Assembly: GCF_003254395.2 (NCBI RefSeq)
Contig: NC_037646.1
Coordinates: 5,348,381 to 5,412,380, forward strand
Origin: Apis mellifera
Taxonomy: Eukaryota; Arthropoda; Insecta; Hymenoptera; Apidae
Reading direction: 5' to 3'
Length of the DNA stretch: 64,000 nt
The translations under genes and the position numbers were made by a program. The notes beneath the pieces were generated by a model. It was not told where the DNA came from and made no database searches. It saw only the letters and a list, made by a program, of their open reading frames with translations. Position 1 is the first letter of the stretch, and the number at the start of each line of letters is the position of its first letter. Shown in pieces: positions 53,901 through 64,000 of the stretch.

Positions 53901-53963
53901 TGATGAAGATGTCTGGAAATTTTTCCATGATTTTTGGTCAACTAAAGAGTATCTCCGTGACAT
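50853..53963 (-). CDS. tmod: tropomodulin, actin pointed-end capping protein (whole coding span, 8 coding exons in the long form)
   Basis: Tropomodulin binds tropomyosin and caps the slow-growing (pointed) end of actin filaments, setting thin-filament length in muscle and stabilising the membrane skeleton elsewhere. Translating the exons in order gives 399 residues with the distal last exon. Residues about 31-68 form the acidic N-terminal tropomyosin-binding region (LYGKDLSEYDDVDVDDLL). Residues about 86-130 carry the family hallmark PTGPLNRKKLIEHINKQA and end in WVPPP, the second tropomyosin-binding site. Residues about 220-371 are leucine-rich repeats (SLIDLNWNNI, LESLSLTNVGL, LRVLNVETNF, LLRLGLHLEF). 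Introns are in phases 0,0,1,0,2,0,1, all GT-AG, and the frame is kept throughout. The length is slightly above the roughly 359 residues of vertebrate Tmod1. The start is the first in-frame ATG (53963); a second ATG at codon 27 is an alternative. Confidence in the identity is very high. Untranslated exons are not resolved. Confidence 0.97.
51797..51849 (-). CDS. tmod: candidate alternative terminal exon of tropomodulin (short C-terminus)
   Basis: A consensus-like acceptor (TTTTCGTTTAG|ATGGGA) lies 470 bp below exon 7. Spliced in the same phase, it adds NGSNCMGDHGDHMTKCF and then TAA, giving 387 residues. The sequence is GC-richer than its flanks. In the other two frames it is also open for a short way; one begins ATG and reads MGAIVWGTMEII. 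The coding use of this exon is therefore an inference from phase compatibility and position. It could instead be an untranslated or cassette exon. No transcript evidence is available here. Confidence 0.5.
52320..52458 (-). CDS. tmod: tropomodulin coding exon 7
   Basis: This exon encodes residues 325-370 plus one base. It contains VLGNKIEMEITQLVEQNPTL, LLRLGLHLEFNDARHRVA and AAHLQRNIDR. The GNKVEMEI...LE.N..LLK.GYHF pattern is a tropomodulin signature in the last repeats. Acceptor GTCGCAG|GTATTG, donor AGGA|GTAAGT, phase 1. This donor can join either of two downstream terminal exons. Reading through it without splicing would add about 20 codons (SKYNIFVCLNISFVFSIILK and a few more) before a stop. 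Confidence 0.96.
52583..52679 (-). CDS. tmod: tropomodulin coding exon 6
   Basis: This 97-bp exon completes codon 292 (Asn) and encodes residues 293-324: VETNFISPSVIVRLIRALL, then SIEEFRCSNQ. The repeat pattern N.ETNFIS...I..L..AL corresponds to the conserved tropomodulin repeat N.ESNFI.G..I..L..AL. Acceptor TTTTAG|CGTGGA, donor AATCAG|GTAAAA, phase 0. Confidence 0.96.
52761..52915 (-). CDS. tmod: tropomodulin coding exon 5
   Basis: This exon encodes residues 241-291 plus two bases of codon 292. It holds a leucine-rich-repeat helix (SDEKFIQLFEGLEINTH) followed by LESLSLTNVGLTDKTAQRLA and DALEKNSTLRVL, which match the tropomodulin/leiomodin repeats that dock on actin. Acceptor TTTAG|AATATA, donor CTCAA|GTTAGT, phase 2. 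The codon split across the junction is restored as Asn. Confidence 0.96.
53005..53225 (-). CDS. tmod: tropomodulin coding exon 4
   Basis: This exon completes codon 167 (Ala) and encodes residues 168-240. It contains AILGFHSMMNQDQYHA, typical of the capping helix of the C-terminal domain, then KPYPMEPPNDTDVDATIKQV and the first clear repeat strand, VSLIDLNWNNIK. Acceptor TTGTAG|CTATTC, donor ATCAAA|GTAAGT (a strong consensus donor), phase 0. The intron to exon 5 is 89 bp. Confidence 0.97.
53306..53432 (-). CDS. tmod: tropomodulin coding exon 3
   Basis: This exon encodes residues 125-166 plus the first base of codon 167. It begins WVPPPQESTKEKEAEEQIA, the conserved WVP motif that follows GKK/GKV in tropomodulins, and continues into the acidic helix LGEEYEQALSNATQEEIIDLA. 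That helix leads into the leucine-rich-repeat domain. Acceptor CTTTAG|TGGGTT, donor GCTG|GTAGAT, phase 1. The upstream intron is 73 bp, the shortest in the gene. Confidence 0.97.
53506..53673 (-). CDS. tmod: tropomodulin coding exon 2
   Basis: This exon encodes residues 69-124 (56 codons, phase 0 at both ends). It contains DSFMPPSQRC, which continues the actin-binding linker, then PTGPLNRKKLIEHINKQA and RPELKPYVPGVIRGKK. The PTGP...L..H..KQA pattern is the most diagnostic tropomodulin motif and opens the second tropomyosin-binding site. Acceptor TATAG|GATAGC, donor AAAAAG|GTATTT. The intron to exon 1 is 86 bp. Confidence 0.97.
53760..53963 (-). CDS. tmod: tropomodulin coding exon 1
   Basis: This exon encodes residues 1-68. 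The protein starts MSRRYSLVDQKSWKNF and passes through a Ser/Thr-rich stretch (TSSSTKTTTMTTAA) into the conserved LYGKDLSEYDDVDVDDLL and LTPEEINILAKEVDPD. Those acidic, amphipathic segments match the first tropomyosin-binding site and the start of the first actin-binding region of tropomodulins. The donor is GAT|GTAAGA, phase 0. The Ser/Thr-rich leader before LYGKDL varies within the family, and an isoform could start at Met27 or in an alternative upstream first exon. Confidence 0.96.
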
Positions 53964-54010
53964 TTTATTAATCAACTTATTAATGGGATTATCTTATAAA
54001 ATTATCTCTG
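53964..54010 (-). promoter_or_regulatory. tropomodulin 5' leader with possible splice acceptor
   Basis: Immediately upstream of the start codon the minus strand has no upstream ATG. It carries an acceptor-like AATAATAACAG ending at 54008, which would begin an exon at 54007. This suggests a separate 5' untranslated exon further up. The pyrimidine tract is poor, so the call is tentative. Confidence 0.25.
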
Positions 54011-55479
54011 TTATTATTGCTAATGTATGTTAATATTCTAACACATTCGCAATATAAAATTACACTATATATTATTATAAGACACTATTTTTTTTTAAAT
54101 AAGAAGAATCATTTCGATTTTTTTTAACAATTTGTTAAATATTTTTATTAATGATTAGTTTCACTTTCCTTAAATTTGCATAAATAGATACGTGTGAAGT
54201 TCACTGGACGATTAAAACAAACGAATGACAAAAACAGCCTTGAATGGACTATTACAAAGCCGAACAAGAAACAATGAATAATGTATATTTTTTCGTATCT
54301 AATATCAGCGATGAGATATTTCGTCACGGAATACGTTCATCACTACGCTCAAGAGTACACGCAAGCAATGTTCCTCGAACGATCAGCAAATCGACAAGTT
54401 GCATTTAAATTCGGCAAATGTCCAATGCGGCTGATGCCCTTTGCCCCAGATAATTTGGGATCGATTTTCATTGACAACTCATTTGCCAAATCGACAACCC
54501 ACGCTAAACAGAGGTTCGCGACTGTTTTCGAAATATTAACATGTAAACGAGAATGAAACTTACTATTGACAAATCTTCTATAATAATCGGCTGTGCCGAT
54601 GACAATTCTTTAATGGAAAATTAGGTGAATCGTTCGCAATCAAACACCTCACCCACTTCTCACGCAAGACGCACACTTCACTGACCAGTTCACCGATTGC
54701 GGCTGATTGCGGCAGCGCCCTTTGACGCTTATACCATATTTGAATAAAGAACGAGTGGAATGATTCAAATTATCTTTCGCAATTATTAAGATAGATTTTT
54801 ATATGCTTGTTCGATTCGACAAAATAATTTTTAAAATATAAAAAATATTTATTTAACGTTGATAATTACTTATAGTAATAAAAAACTTTTCATTCAATTA
54901 TCAATTTAAACTGTTTGACATAAACGTAGTACAGTGTTAGTTTGAACGAAGTATATAAAATGCTAACCCATGGAGAAAGTTTCTGCGCGTCTAGCGTCGC
55001 GCAGGTATTGACGTTAATGTAGCAGTAATGGCGGTTGTTTCAAAACACATCCATATACGTACAAGATTCGCAAATTGTGAAAAGTTGAGCAAACATTTAC
55101 CATTTTTGGTTCTATATGAATTTATTCAACACTGTGTTTTAAATTACAAACAATTCTTTAAGATAAAAAATCACTTTGTGCTAAAATAACGAAATCGATA
55201 ATATGTGCATGTTACTTAACAATAACCTCATTCATGTTCAAAAAATTATTCATTCTGACAAGATTATTATCCGCATCAACGTGATACTATAATTTCGAAT
55301 CCCATGATTCAATAAATTGGTTATCCAATGAAAAGCATCCGCCTGTTAAGGTATTAAATAATCGACAACAACAAATTCCGATTATGACACAATATAACGG
55401 GAACAATCTTCGGAACACGCCCAACATTGTAATCGAAAAAAATTTCACGGAACACCCTCCACCGGTATAACATCGGGAT
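54011..55479. other. tropomodulin upstream region, no coding sequence recognised
   Basis: AT-rich sequence between the first coding exon and the GC-rich block. A 91-codon plus-strand frame at 54281-54556 has no domain and no supporting splice or neighbour evidence. Untranslated exons of tropomodulin may lie here. Confidence 0.5.
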
Positions 55480-55870
55480 AATTAATGCGATAAATCAATT
55501 CTATTCAAGGTCGTGCAAAGACCGGTAATCGGCGTAGACGGTTAAGAGTGGGGAAATTCTGTATGCAAGGTGGGAGCGTGTTGCGCAGGCCCGAGGTTCT
55601 CGGTCGGAAAAGACAGAGCGGCCATCTCTGTCGTTCCTCGGTCGTGCAGTTTTGATTAGAGAGCGTCTATCGCGCGTCGTAGCGCTCGTAGCGGCGACAG
55701 CCTCAAAAATAGCTGAGGCCTCCTCGCAGGCTGGCACACTCCCAACGGTCTATACTTGGACATCCCTGCGCCATGATTATTTATAGTGAGCGCGAGCGCG
55801 GCCACTGGCCTTCCCGCGAACTAACTAACCGCCTCCAAAGACGATCCGTCGCCCGTGACCTAGGCCCGCA
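55480..55870 (-). promoter_or_regulatory. GC-rich block, candidate tropomodulin promoter or first untranslated exon
   Basis: This is a sharply GC- and CpG-rich block in AT-rich surroundings, about 1.5 kb upstream of the tropomodulin start codon. It contains TTATTTATAG at 55777-55786, a perfect match to the MEF2 consensus YTAWWWWTAR. Tropomodulin is a sarcomere component and MEF2 drives muscle genes, so the placement makes sense. A 78-codon open frame on the minus strand (55501-55737) is best read as a by-product of base composition. No TATA box or transcription start is identified. The block could also serve a gene lying to the right. Confidence 0.35.
55777..55786. promoter_or_regulatory. MEF2-consensus site
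   Basis: TTATTTATAG matches YTAWWWWTAR exactly. It lies in the GC-rich block upstream of tropomodulin, next to an alternating GCGCGAGCGCG stretch. In AT-rich DNA the motif will also arise by chance; location is the main support. Confidence 0.35.
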
Positions 55871-58800
55871 TTAATAATGATTACACCCCTGCGCTCAGGA
55901 ATACGACAACTTAACCTCTCGCTCTTCTACAATGAATCCTCGTTTCGCTTTGTCTTTTTATACATGCGACTTATAAGTGGTTAATATAAATATATATAAA
56001 ACAAACAGTTTGATTAAAGATAAATAACAATTCATGTTAAATGAATGATCAAGATTCTTGAGGATTGCAAATATTATAGATGTCGCTTTAAAAGTAAGTC
56101 GTTTAGTTACATTCTAGTTTTCTTTGATAAATGTTTACAAAATATTCATTGTACGAATATAAAATATATATATAAAATTAAATTGTATTAAAAAGAGAAG
56201 AAATATATATTATAAGTGTATTTGATTCGATATTGTTAAAATTTTTAACGATAACAAGAATTCTATGTAATTATGCTATTACATAGAAATCGTAACCTAA
56301 CAAAATTTATCGTTTATTCAACATCGTTTTCGCTCCATCGCTACTTCTCTATTTTCTCATACGCAATCCTCGACTTATGCAATTTTCGAAGAGGATGCAA
56401 CCGGTATCAAATTATTACCACACTCTTTCCCTGGATATGACGCAATCGGGAACATCCCATTGAACACGGTACACTCTTCTCTTTCAATGCAAATATTATT
56501 CGTCATTTCATCGTTGAATAACCGCGAACATAATACAAACAAGACGATCAATTAAAATCTCAGCTATATCGAACGATCTCAGCTGTAACAGATCTAGAAT
56601 GAAACTTTCAGTGTTCCAAATCCGTTGATGTGCTCTCACTGCCAGTGAGAAATCTGCCCGCTAATTAATTTGTACGACTTCCTGGCAGGTTTATTTCTGT
56701 GTAACCGAACGAAAACCGCTCCGGCTTACTTTCACGGCCACGAAAAAAAGGCGAATCGTTTTCCATCCGCACGGATCATAATTTTACGCCACACCACGGA
56801 CTCGTGTTGGCAAGAAAGAATCTTCGTGTGAAAGCTTCTCGAAAAAACAAGAAGAGAAAAAGGGTGAAAATAGAAAGAAGAGCAAAACGCAACGTGGGAT
56901 CGATCCTCCTCGAGAATACAGGAAAAATTTCTATAATATCAATTTCACGCGCGAAATTTGGATGCCCACGAATGTCACTGTTTCTAATAATAACGGAAAC
57001 AAAGCGAGCCTCTTGATGCTCGTCCAGAAAGCTATAATATATCGCATCGATTCTCACCAACGTTTTATTCGATGCGGAGGAAATTGTTCGTGTCTCGTCC
57101 GTTTGGAAAACTTGGATCGTTTGGATCAGGGAGAGGAAAGTATACGCGAACTAGTTTCCTAAGAAATATACGCGTTTACGAGTTACTTGGTCGGGGAAAT
57201 ACTATAAACTTAGGGTGAAATCTTTTAAACTGGAAACTTTTAACGATTCAATAACACTGGTTATGGTAATCTTGGAATGATATCGGTGACATATAAATCT
57301 TGCGTATATAAATCTTTGATATAATAATTGGATCAGTTTTTCTTGAAAAAAATAATAAAAGAAATTAATCAAAGTTTTGTTACAGAGCAACGTAAATTTG
57401 GGGAAAAATGTGCTAATAGATTATGTATGATATAAGACAGGAAATTTGTGTCATCTTCTCGTTTAAATCAATAGTGAATTGGCAGGAAGAGTCGATATTT
57501 TTAAACGAAGGTATTAATAGTAGGTAATTATGTTGATCATCAATTTATTTTCATCTCGTTTACTCCTAATTATAAAAGCAAATCCAATTATTCATTTTCT
57601 TCCTATCCTTTTGAATAATAATACTTCTTCTTTTTTTTCTTGTTTCAGATAGTCTATTTATATACAATTATTTTTCTCAGACTGGATATTGAAATTTCCT
57701 ATTGTTCTTACTTTCAATTCATTTTCCTTCCTGTTATCTCAACTCGATAAGAACAAGAATGTGGAATGAAAATCGAAAAAGCTTTTAACAGAAATAAAAA
57801 TTATCGCTCGATCGTTCAAATTCGCACGTTAGAAGTTCTCGAATCTCCAACCCCTTCGCTCCATCATCCCAAAACTCGTTGGCTATAAACGTAACCCGGA
57901 ACCCATGCCAACTTTGCATCGCAACACGACGCGTTCGTTTCACCCCAACGATGGCTGTCATCGGTTTCGAAACTTCCGCTCGCATTTCTGCGAGCTAAAG
58001 TTTTTCGCCAAAGTCCCGAAATTAGGTCGATTTCGGTATCGGTAATGATTCGCAAGCGTCACAATCGAGACGAGATCCATCCTGGTTGTTGGCAACCCGT
58101 GCTAATGGCTCGTGCCCGCAATTAGGGGCTCGCGTTTCCTCAAAAGACCGCGTAACGAGTCTACAAAGCTGGCATTTTCAGCTAGACGGCGCGGGATCCG
58201 CGACATCGTGCATAAAGGAGTTCGAAAGAAGCGGCGGCCGGTTTCCAGGAAACGCGTTTAATACACTTTGAACCAGTTACCATCAATTAACGTGACTTTA
58301 CCGTGAGACGTAAATGACCTACTGTGTTAATTGACGCGGTTTTCAGTTGAATATGGGTATAAAGGTTGCATAAAGTGTACGTTTGTTGAAAGGAAAAGTA
58401 CTTGCTTTTGTGCAGCCTTTGAGCTGGATGTAGTTTTTATTTTCTCTTTGAGTTCTCTGTTTCTTTATTTTAAAAAGAAGAGTAAAAGATCCATAGTAAG
58501 TAGAAAAATACAAATAAATAATTTGATAATTAAGATTGATAGTGGAGGGAAAAATTGAATAGAAAAGATTTGTATTCTATAATATAGATTTTTGCATGAA
58601 TATGGTTAATCAAATTTAATAAAGCTCAATATACAATGAATATAATTTAAATAGCTCTAAAATTGTTGGGCAAACAATAAATTGATTCAGGATCTTCTTC
58701 AGATCTGCTAGATATAAATCATAGCTTATAATTTCAGGTTTATAACAAATCTTTTTAAAATTACACCTTTCAGGAATCTCTGCCAGGAATCAAGATTGTC

Positions 58801-61800
58801 GTACAATCTCTCAGAAGGACATTGAATTTTTATTAAAGTTTATCTCAAGGAAATCATAGTTATTAAGTCAATAAAATGACTCCATTAGATTTCTTCTTCA
58901 AAAGAGAGAATCTCGTGAGAGAATCTTAAATGATACATCCATTCTATTATACACACTTGAAATTATAAAATGCACCGACTTTATGAAACGTTAATGCTTT
59001 AATAGATTAATGATTCGTTCCATGACTTTCAACTTTTTTTTGAATACGAAGTTATTAACGTTCAATTAACAAAATTAATCGACGATTATCGATAAAAGGA
59101 GTATCAATGAGATAATTAGGAGAAACTTAGATTCTCGAGAATTTCGAAGTTAATTGCTGCAAACACGGTGTTGAAATATATTTTCTAGATGATGCTTCAC
59201 AAAGATCTCGCATGTATTACTCACATACGTTATTGAGGATCAATGATATCCTTGGGAACGATCACAATTATTCGCCACCCACGCGTGATCGTATTTCTAT
59301 TTAAAATACATGGAAATAGAACAACAAGGTTTATCTGAAAAATCGTATTTCGTGTTAACTGTTTTATTTCTACGAATACGTACGTAGTTTATGATACAGC
59401 TATGTAAATATTAGATAAATACTACAATAATGTTATAGATTATAGACTATGAAAAATTATTTTTATCATTTTTAAAGTATAACTCTTGAAATATATATAT
59501 TCTTGAAGATAAAATTGTCAGAAGAATGCATCCAGTTTAAATTTATCAATCCATATCATCGGTTATAAAATATTTTCTTGGTAAAATTGATAATAAATTG
59601 ATAAATAAATACTTTTTATTTATAAAAAAAAAATCACGTAACCGGTTATTTTATTTCACAATTTCTCAACTCGAGGAAATACTGTCATCTAAGATTTGTT
59701 GTCTCCCTCCTCCCCGATTAAAATTAGAGTAATTTAACCACCGTGATGTTAATATCTCGAGTATTCCGTTATTCTCTGAGGAATCGTCTGAGAGTTTCGC
59801 GACATGCAATCATGGTTTCTCCGTGTGTTGCGTAGCACGCGACCGGATCGACTTAGATTTCTATGCGTAGAAACTCGAATCCTTTCGTGTCTTTCTCCGT
59901 AACAGAGCGATTCTCAGCTGTGGCAAAGATTTAAGATTAAAATCGATCGTGGAGAGATCGAGATCGCCAACACTTTCGATCTCCCTTCCTCCATGAAAAG
60001 TTGATTGGAGATGCGACCAAATACAGAGAAAGAAGTTTCTGTCTGAAAAACTCTTCCTGTTCACGTCACTTTTAATCTCTTTGCTCGCGACAATCCACAT
60101 TTTTAATTTACTTTCTACAATTCCAAAAGTGGAAAAAACGTTATTCTCGATCCAAATCCAAACTTCAAATCGAACAAACCAATTCAATTTTAATTTTCGA
60201 ATCGCTTAATTTGTTTAATTTGTTTGCCTTTGAAAAGAGAAAAATCAATTTCCGACCCCTGATCTCGCCTCGAAACGTTGCCTCGAAACGTTTTCAATTC
60301 CAATTTCAATTATTCAAATATCTACATCTGTTGGCAAATCAATTTCAAAATCAATCTAACCAAGAAAAAAAGAGAGAGAGAGAGAGAATTCCCTCGATCG
60401 AAACTCGTCTCTAATTTCAAAGCGCCATCGGCCATTTCAGAATTGTTGTTATGCAACAACAACAAGGGTGATAGAATCGATCGAGCAGACGTTGGCTACC
60501 TGTTGTATCTCGCGCGCGAGATAGATAACGGGTTAAACTGTTGCCCGGTTGGAAATAGCTCATCCTGCAACAGGAACCGTTGTTGCATCCGTCACGGGCG
60601 CGTGGATTTTAACGACCGTTACTTTGCAAACGAACCTCGAAGATCAACGCTACAAGCGTTCGACCGTTTTATCGAAAGATGGATACACGATCATCATCAT
60701 GATTTCCTTCTCCCCGTCTTCTTCTTCTTTCTTTTTCGATCTTCTAATTGGTTTTGAAAAAGTTAATTGGCTCGTTAATTGCAGCCAATTAATTGCAACG
60801 TTTCATCGAGGAGGAACACGCCTGCTCGATGTCGAGGATGAAAAATGATGTTTTAGAGTTTATTCTTTTTTTCTTTTTTTTTTTTGGATATTTTAATCGA
60901 TGATGAACGAAGAAATTTAAGATATAGCTTTATTCATTTATGTTGAAAAATAGAAAAAGAAGGGTATATATTATTTTCTCGAGTTTTATTTTGAATATTC
61001 TAAAATATCTTTAGAGATTTAACTGTAATAAGAAAAAATTAGATTATTTTTTTCGTGTGCAATATATTTATATATTTATAATCAGATTCTTTGAGTCTTA
61101 TTTTTAAAAAAAGGTATTTCGATAAACGTTTAAATATATTCTCAGAATTAATAAAATTGATTAATGAATGGGAATTTGGGATATTTCCAGATTAAAAGAT
61201 TAAAATGGTATTTGTGACGGAATTAATGACAGGATTAAGTGCAATTAATATAACTTTTGGGAACAAGAATCGATTTCCGGTCAAAAGGATCCTGATTGGC
61301 GACAGGCCAACAATTCCGACTTGAGCACATTTGGCCTGTATGCAAAGGTCGTAATCGTGAAAGTATATTTCTTTCGAGATATCTGGGCCATCGTGTCGAG
61401 TTTTCGATTTACCAGCAATTCAAAAAAAAAAAAAAGAAAATTTTAAATGTTTTTTTCTCTTTTTTCAAAGAATGGCGCGAAAAGAATTGGAATTTTAAAT
61501 ATTTAAAATTATTTCTTAAATTAAGTTTCCTAATTCTTTGAAACATTCAGATTTTTTCTAAATAAAATTGAATCGAAGAGTTCAATTAAGTGGAAAATAC
61601 AATGGAATAATTTTCACTTTTGAGAAAATATAATAAAATAGTAAATGATAAGCAAGTTAAATAATATAATGGCTCTGAGTGAAAGAAATGGAAAGGAATT
61701 TTCCAATGATACAATTGGTTTTACTAATTCTCATTAAGTCATACGTTCTCCTTGGTCACGTCTATTAACGTGTTTTATGGGCGGAAGTGTGTCGCCTTAA

Positions 61801-64000
61801 ATACTTAAATCGAAAGTTGGAACGATTAGTCGCAAGAAAAATACTTGTGAAACGTTTTTTTCTTCTTCGACGAACTAACTTTAGATCATTATCAATCATT
61901 ATCCATGATTAAAGTATCTTACGTTCGAATCTTTTTTATGATGAACAAAATTTCTTTTAATTGTTAACATTTATTAATATTTATCCAAACAAAAAAAACC
62001 AAGATATCGGGTGATTTTGTGAACGACATAAAAATTAAACTTTGATAAATAATATTGAGCTTAAAATCTTATGTCTTTTTATCATTAGTATCAACGGATT
62101 AACCTTAATCTTCCATAAATATCGAGAAGTAAACAATTATTTTAGATAATAACCATTTCCCTTGAAAAATAAAACCACCAATAATTCCTGCGAGAAAAAC
62201 TTTTTTTTAAGAACAATCACAATATAATATATTAATTTATCAAACTAAATTTTTCACCTATTCAATTCTTTTTCTCTTAATAATACATATCAGATATAAC
62301 TAATCTTTCGATAATTCAACTGCAACGGTTAATTTTTTAAATTACAGATAATTTATTTAATCCTCTTCGATACTCTCCATTCCACAACTTTTCCTTAATT
62401 CTTCACCATCTTCGTTCCTTTGTTTCCCATCGTGACAGAATAAGCCTCTGTGCAGGTAAAGTGTCCCTAATCTATTCATCGCCATCAGCCACGAGCGAGA
62501 GAGTTCATTAGCCAGGACCAAGTCGTACGTTGCCGTAGGTCAGCGATGCTCGACACGATCTTCCGGCAACGCTACGTGACATACACTCGTATGCCAAGGG
62601 AGTCGAGGGTGTGCACGCGTTTTATCGTGGATCAGGGATCGCTACACGGTGCGTATCGAGGCGAGCCGTAGGGAACGCGGAAAATACTCGTTTCGGTTAA
62701 TAATAAACACGCAAGTTGACTCGTCCAACTGCGGAAATTAAATAAACGAAAATCACAACGGAGAGAGACTACAAAGACTCTCTGCAAAGAGCGTTTTTTC
62801 GAGAGGCGTTCGTTGCAATTAATCGCGAGCTATTTTGTCTCGTAGATCGCTGCGATAAGCGGATGAGAAGTTGGATTGCATTGGTAATTAGCGAGGTTTC
62901 AAGGTTTCTTTTCTATACTATATGTTCAATGTAACTGTGAAAATAGAATGGAAAATTGTATTTTTAGAGAGGGGAAGGGAGAAGGGGATCGAACGAGATA
63001 TTTTTTTTAGAAGTGATCTATCATGGAAATTAAGATATAAAAAATATTTCTTGAAATATCTGTGGAATGAAGTTTATTGTGACTAGTTATAAAAGAATGG
63101 AAGAAGTTGAATATTTATGGAATAATTGTTCCGAAGAAATAGAAAAGAATGCAATATCCGAAGGCATAATAATAATTCTGAGAATGTTTAATAGCGAAGA
63201 GAAAAAAAGAAGAATGAAAGAAGAAAAGACATTCCATGATTGTTATCTTTCTAATTTGCATAAATATTTGCGAAACTTGGTGGTAAAGAGTCAAAAAATA
63301 AACGTAGTTAAAAATAAACACTTGGAAAGCTTAGTCATTTATTCGCATTATGATAATTATTTGCGAAAAAGTTATTCAGCGAATATTTAACTACGATGAC
63401 ATCAGAATTCGTTTTTTCTTTTTCTAATCTATATATACGTGATAATTTACAAAACATTTTTTCTTTTTTTATATATTATATATTTCGATAAACGCTTGTA
63501 AATATTTATCAATCGATGAAAAATTTAAAAATTAAAATAAATCTAAAAGAAATACATTATACACGCGTTATTGGACGCGATATGGAACGTATAACGTAAT
63601 TATGAATATAATGGGGAGCCAAATCCTCATTGTACGAAATCTGTTGTTTAAATATTGGCCTAATCGAATATCTTTATTATCGTTCGTGCATACTATTAAG
63701 ATCTCTATAATATTACGGTTTATTTGCTTTAATTAACTATTATTCCTATTATTAATACGAATAATAGATATTCTATTACTACGCGAATATCGCGGATGAT
63801 TAAAATTTCAACGCGTACACATGATGAATTTTGTGAATTGATATCCCCGATCTATACATCGCAATACAAATGAATATTCTGAATAATGGAATGAACGAGT
63901 ATATTCCGAAATAAAATAATCGATGATACTTATTCCAAGGGAATAATACTTTCGATCGTTCCTTCATTCAGAATTATTAATTTTCAATCCTATTTTCTTG
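55871..64000. other. no gene recognised
   Basis: Non-coding DNA with CpG-richer islands at 56.7-57.15, 57.8-58.3, 60.45-60.85 and 62.43-62.7 kb. Open frames in these islands overlap on both strands and carry no recognisable motif. The AT-rich remainder holds A/T runs only. Confidence 0.6.

Noticed and set aside
54281..54556. 91-codon plus-strand frame upstream of tropomodulin
   Set aside because: No domain, and it lies in the likely 5' region of the minus-strand gene.

Overview
The window reads as animal nuclear DNA, most likely from a hymenopteran insect and probably a honeybee (Apis). This is an inference from three things. The sequence is AT-rich overall, yet CpG is frequent and sits in scattered GC-richer islands. 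Homopolymer runs and microsatellites are abundant. The one clear gene is split by short insect-sized introns. There are no bacterial-style operons, no CRISPR array, and no tRNA or rRNA gene that I could recognise.

The one gene I can assemble with confidence is tropomodulin (tmod), on the minus strand at 50853-53963. Seven coding exons share introns of 73-124 bp, and every junction keeps the reading frame. They are followed by a choice of two terminal exons. The distal one at 50853-50941 gives a basic C-terminus and a 399-residue protein. The nearer one at 51797-51849 gives a short Cys/His/Asp-rich tail and a 387-residue protein. The predicted protein has the family layout: an N-terminal tropomyosin-binding helix, an actin-binding linker, a second tropomyosin-binding segment with its conserved PTGP motif, and a C-terminal leucine-rich-repeat actin-capping domain. 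Upstream of the gene, a GC-rich block at about 55.48-55.87 kb holds a perfect MEF2-type consensus and is a reasonable candidate promoter.

The remaining sequence (1-50.5 kb and 56-64 kb) looks like intergenic or large-intron DNA. Many ORFs of 60-177 codons occur there. They overlap on both strands, are rich in Arg, Ser, Phe and Lys encoded by low-complexity or CpG-rich DNA, and show no recognisable domain, so I do not call them genes. This stretch does hold clear repeats: a four-copy ~145-bp minisatellite (7.25-7.84 kb), a six-copy pyrimidine-rich minisatellite with alternating long and short monomers (34.84-35.24 kb), a ~98-bp tandem duplication (36.58-36.77 kb), a foldback element (40.49-40.63 kb), a Z-DNA-prone tract (44.97 kb) and many microsatellites.

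Several exon-like islands (about 4.7, 30.5, 36.3 and 43.4-44.1 kb) have splice-like signals but no recognised homology. They are listed as leads. I found no convincing new biological system. The best biological lead is the alternative C-terminus of tropomodulin.
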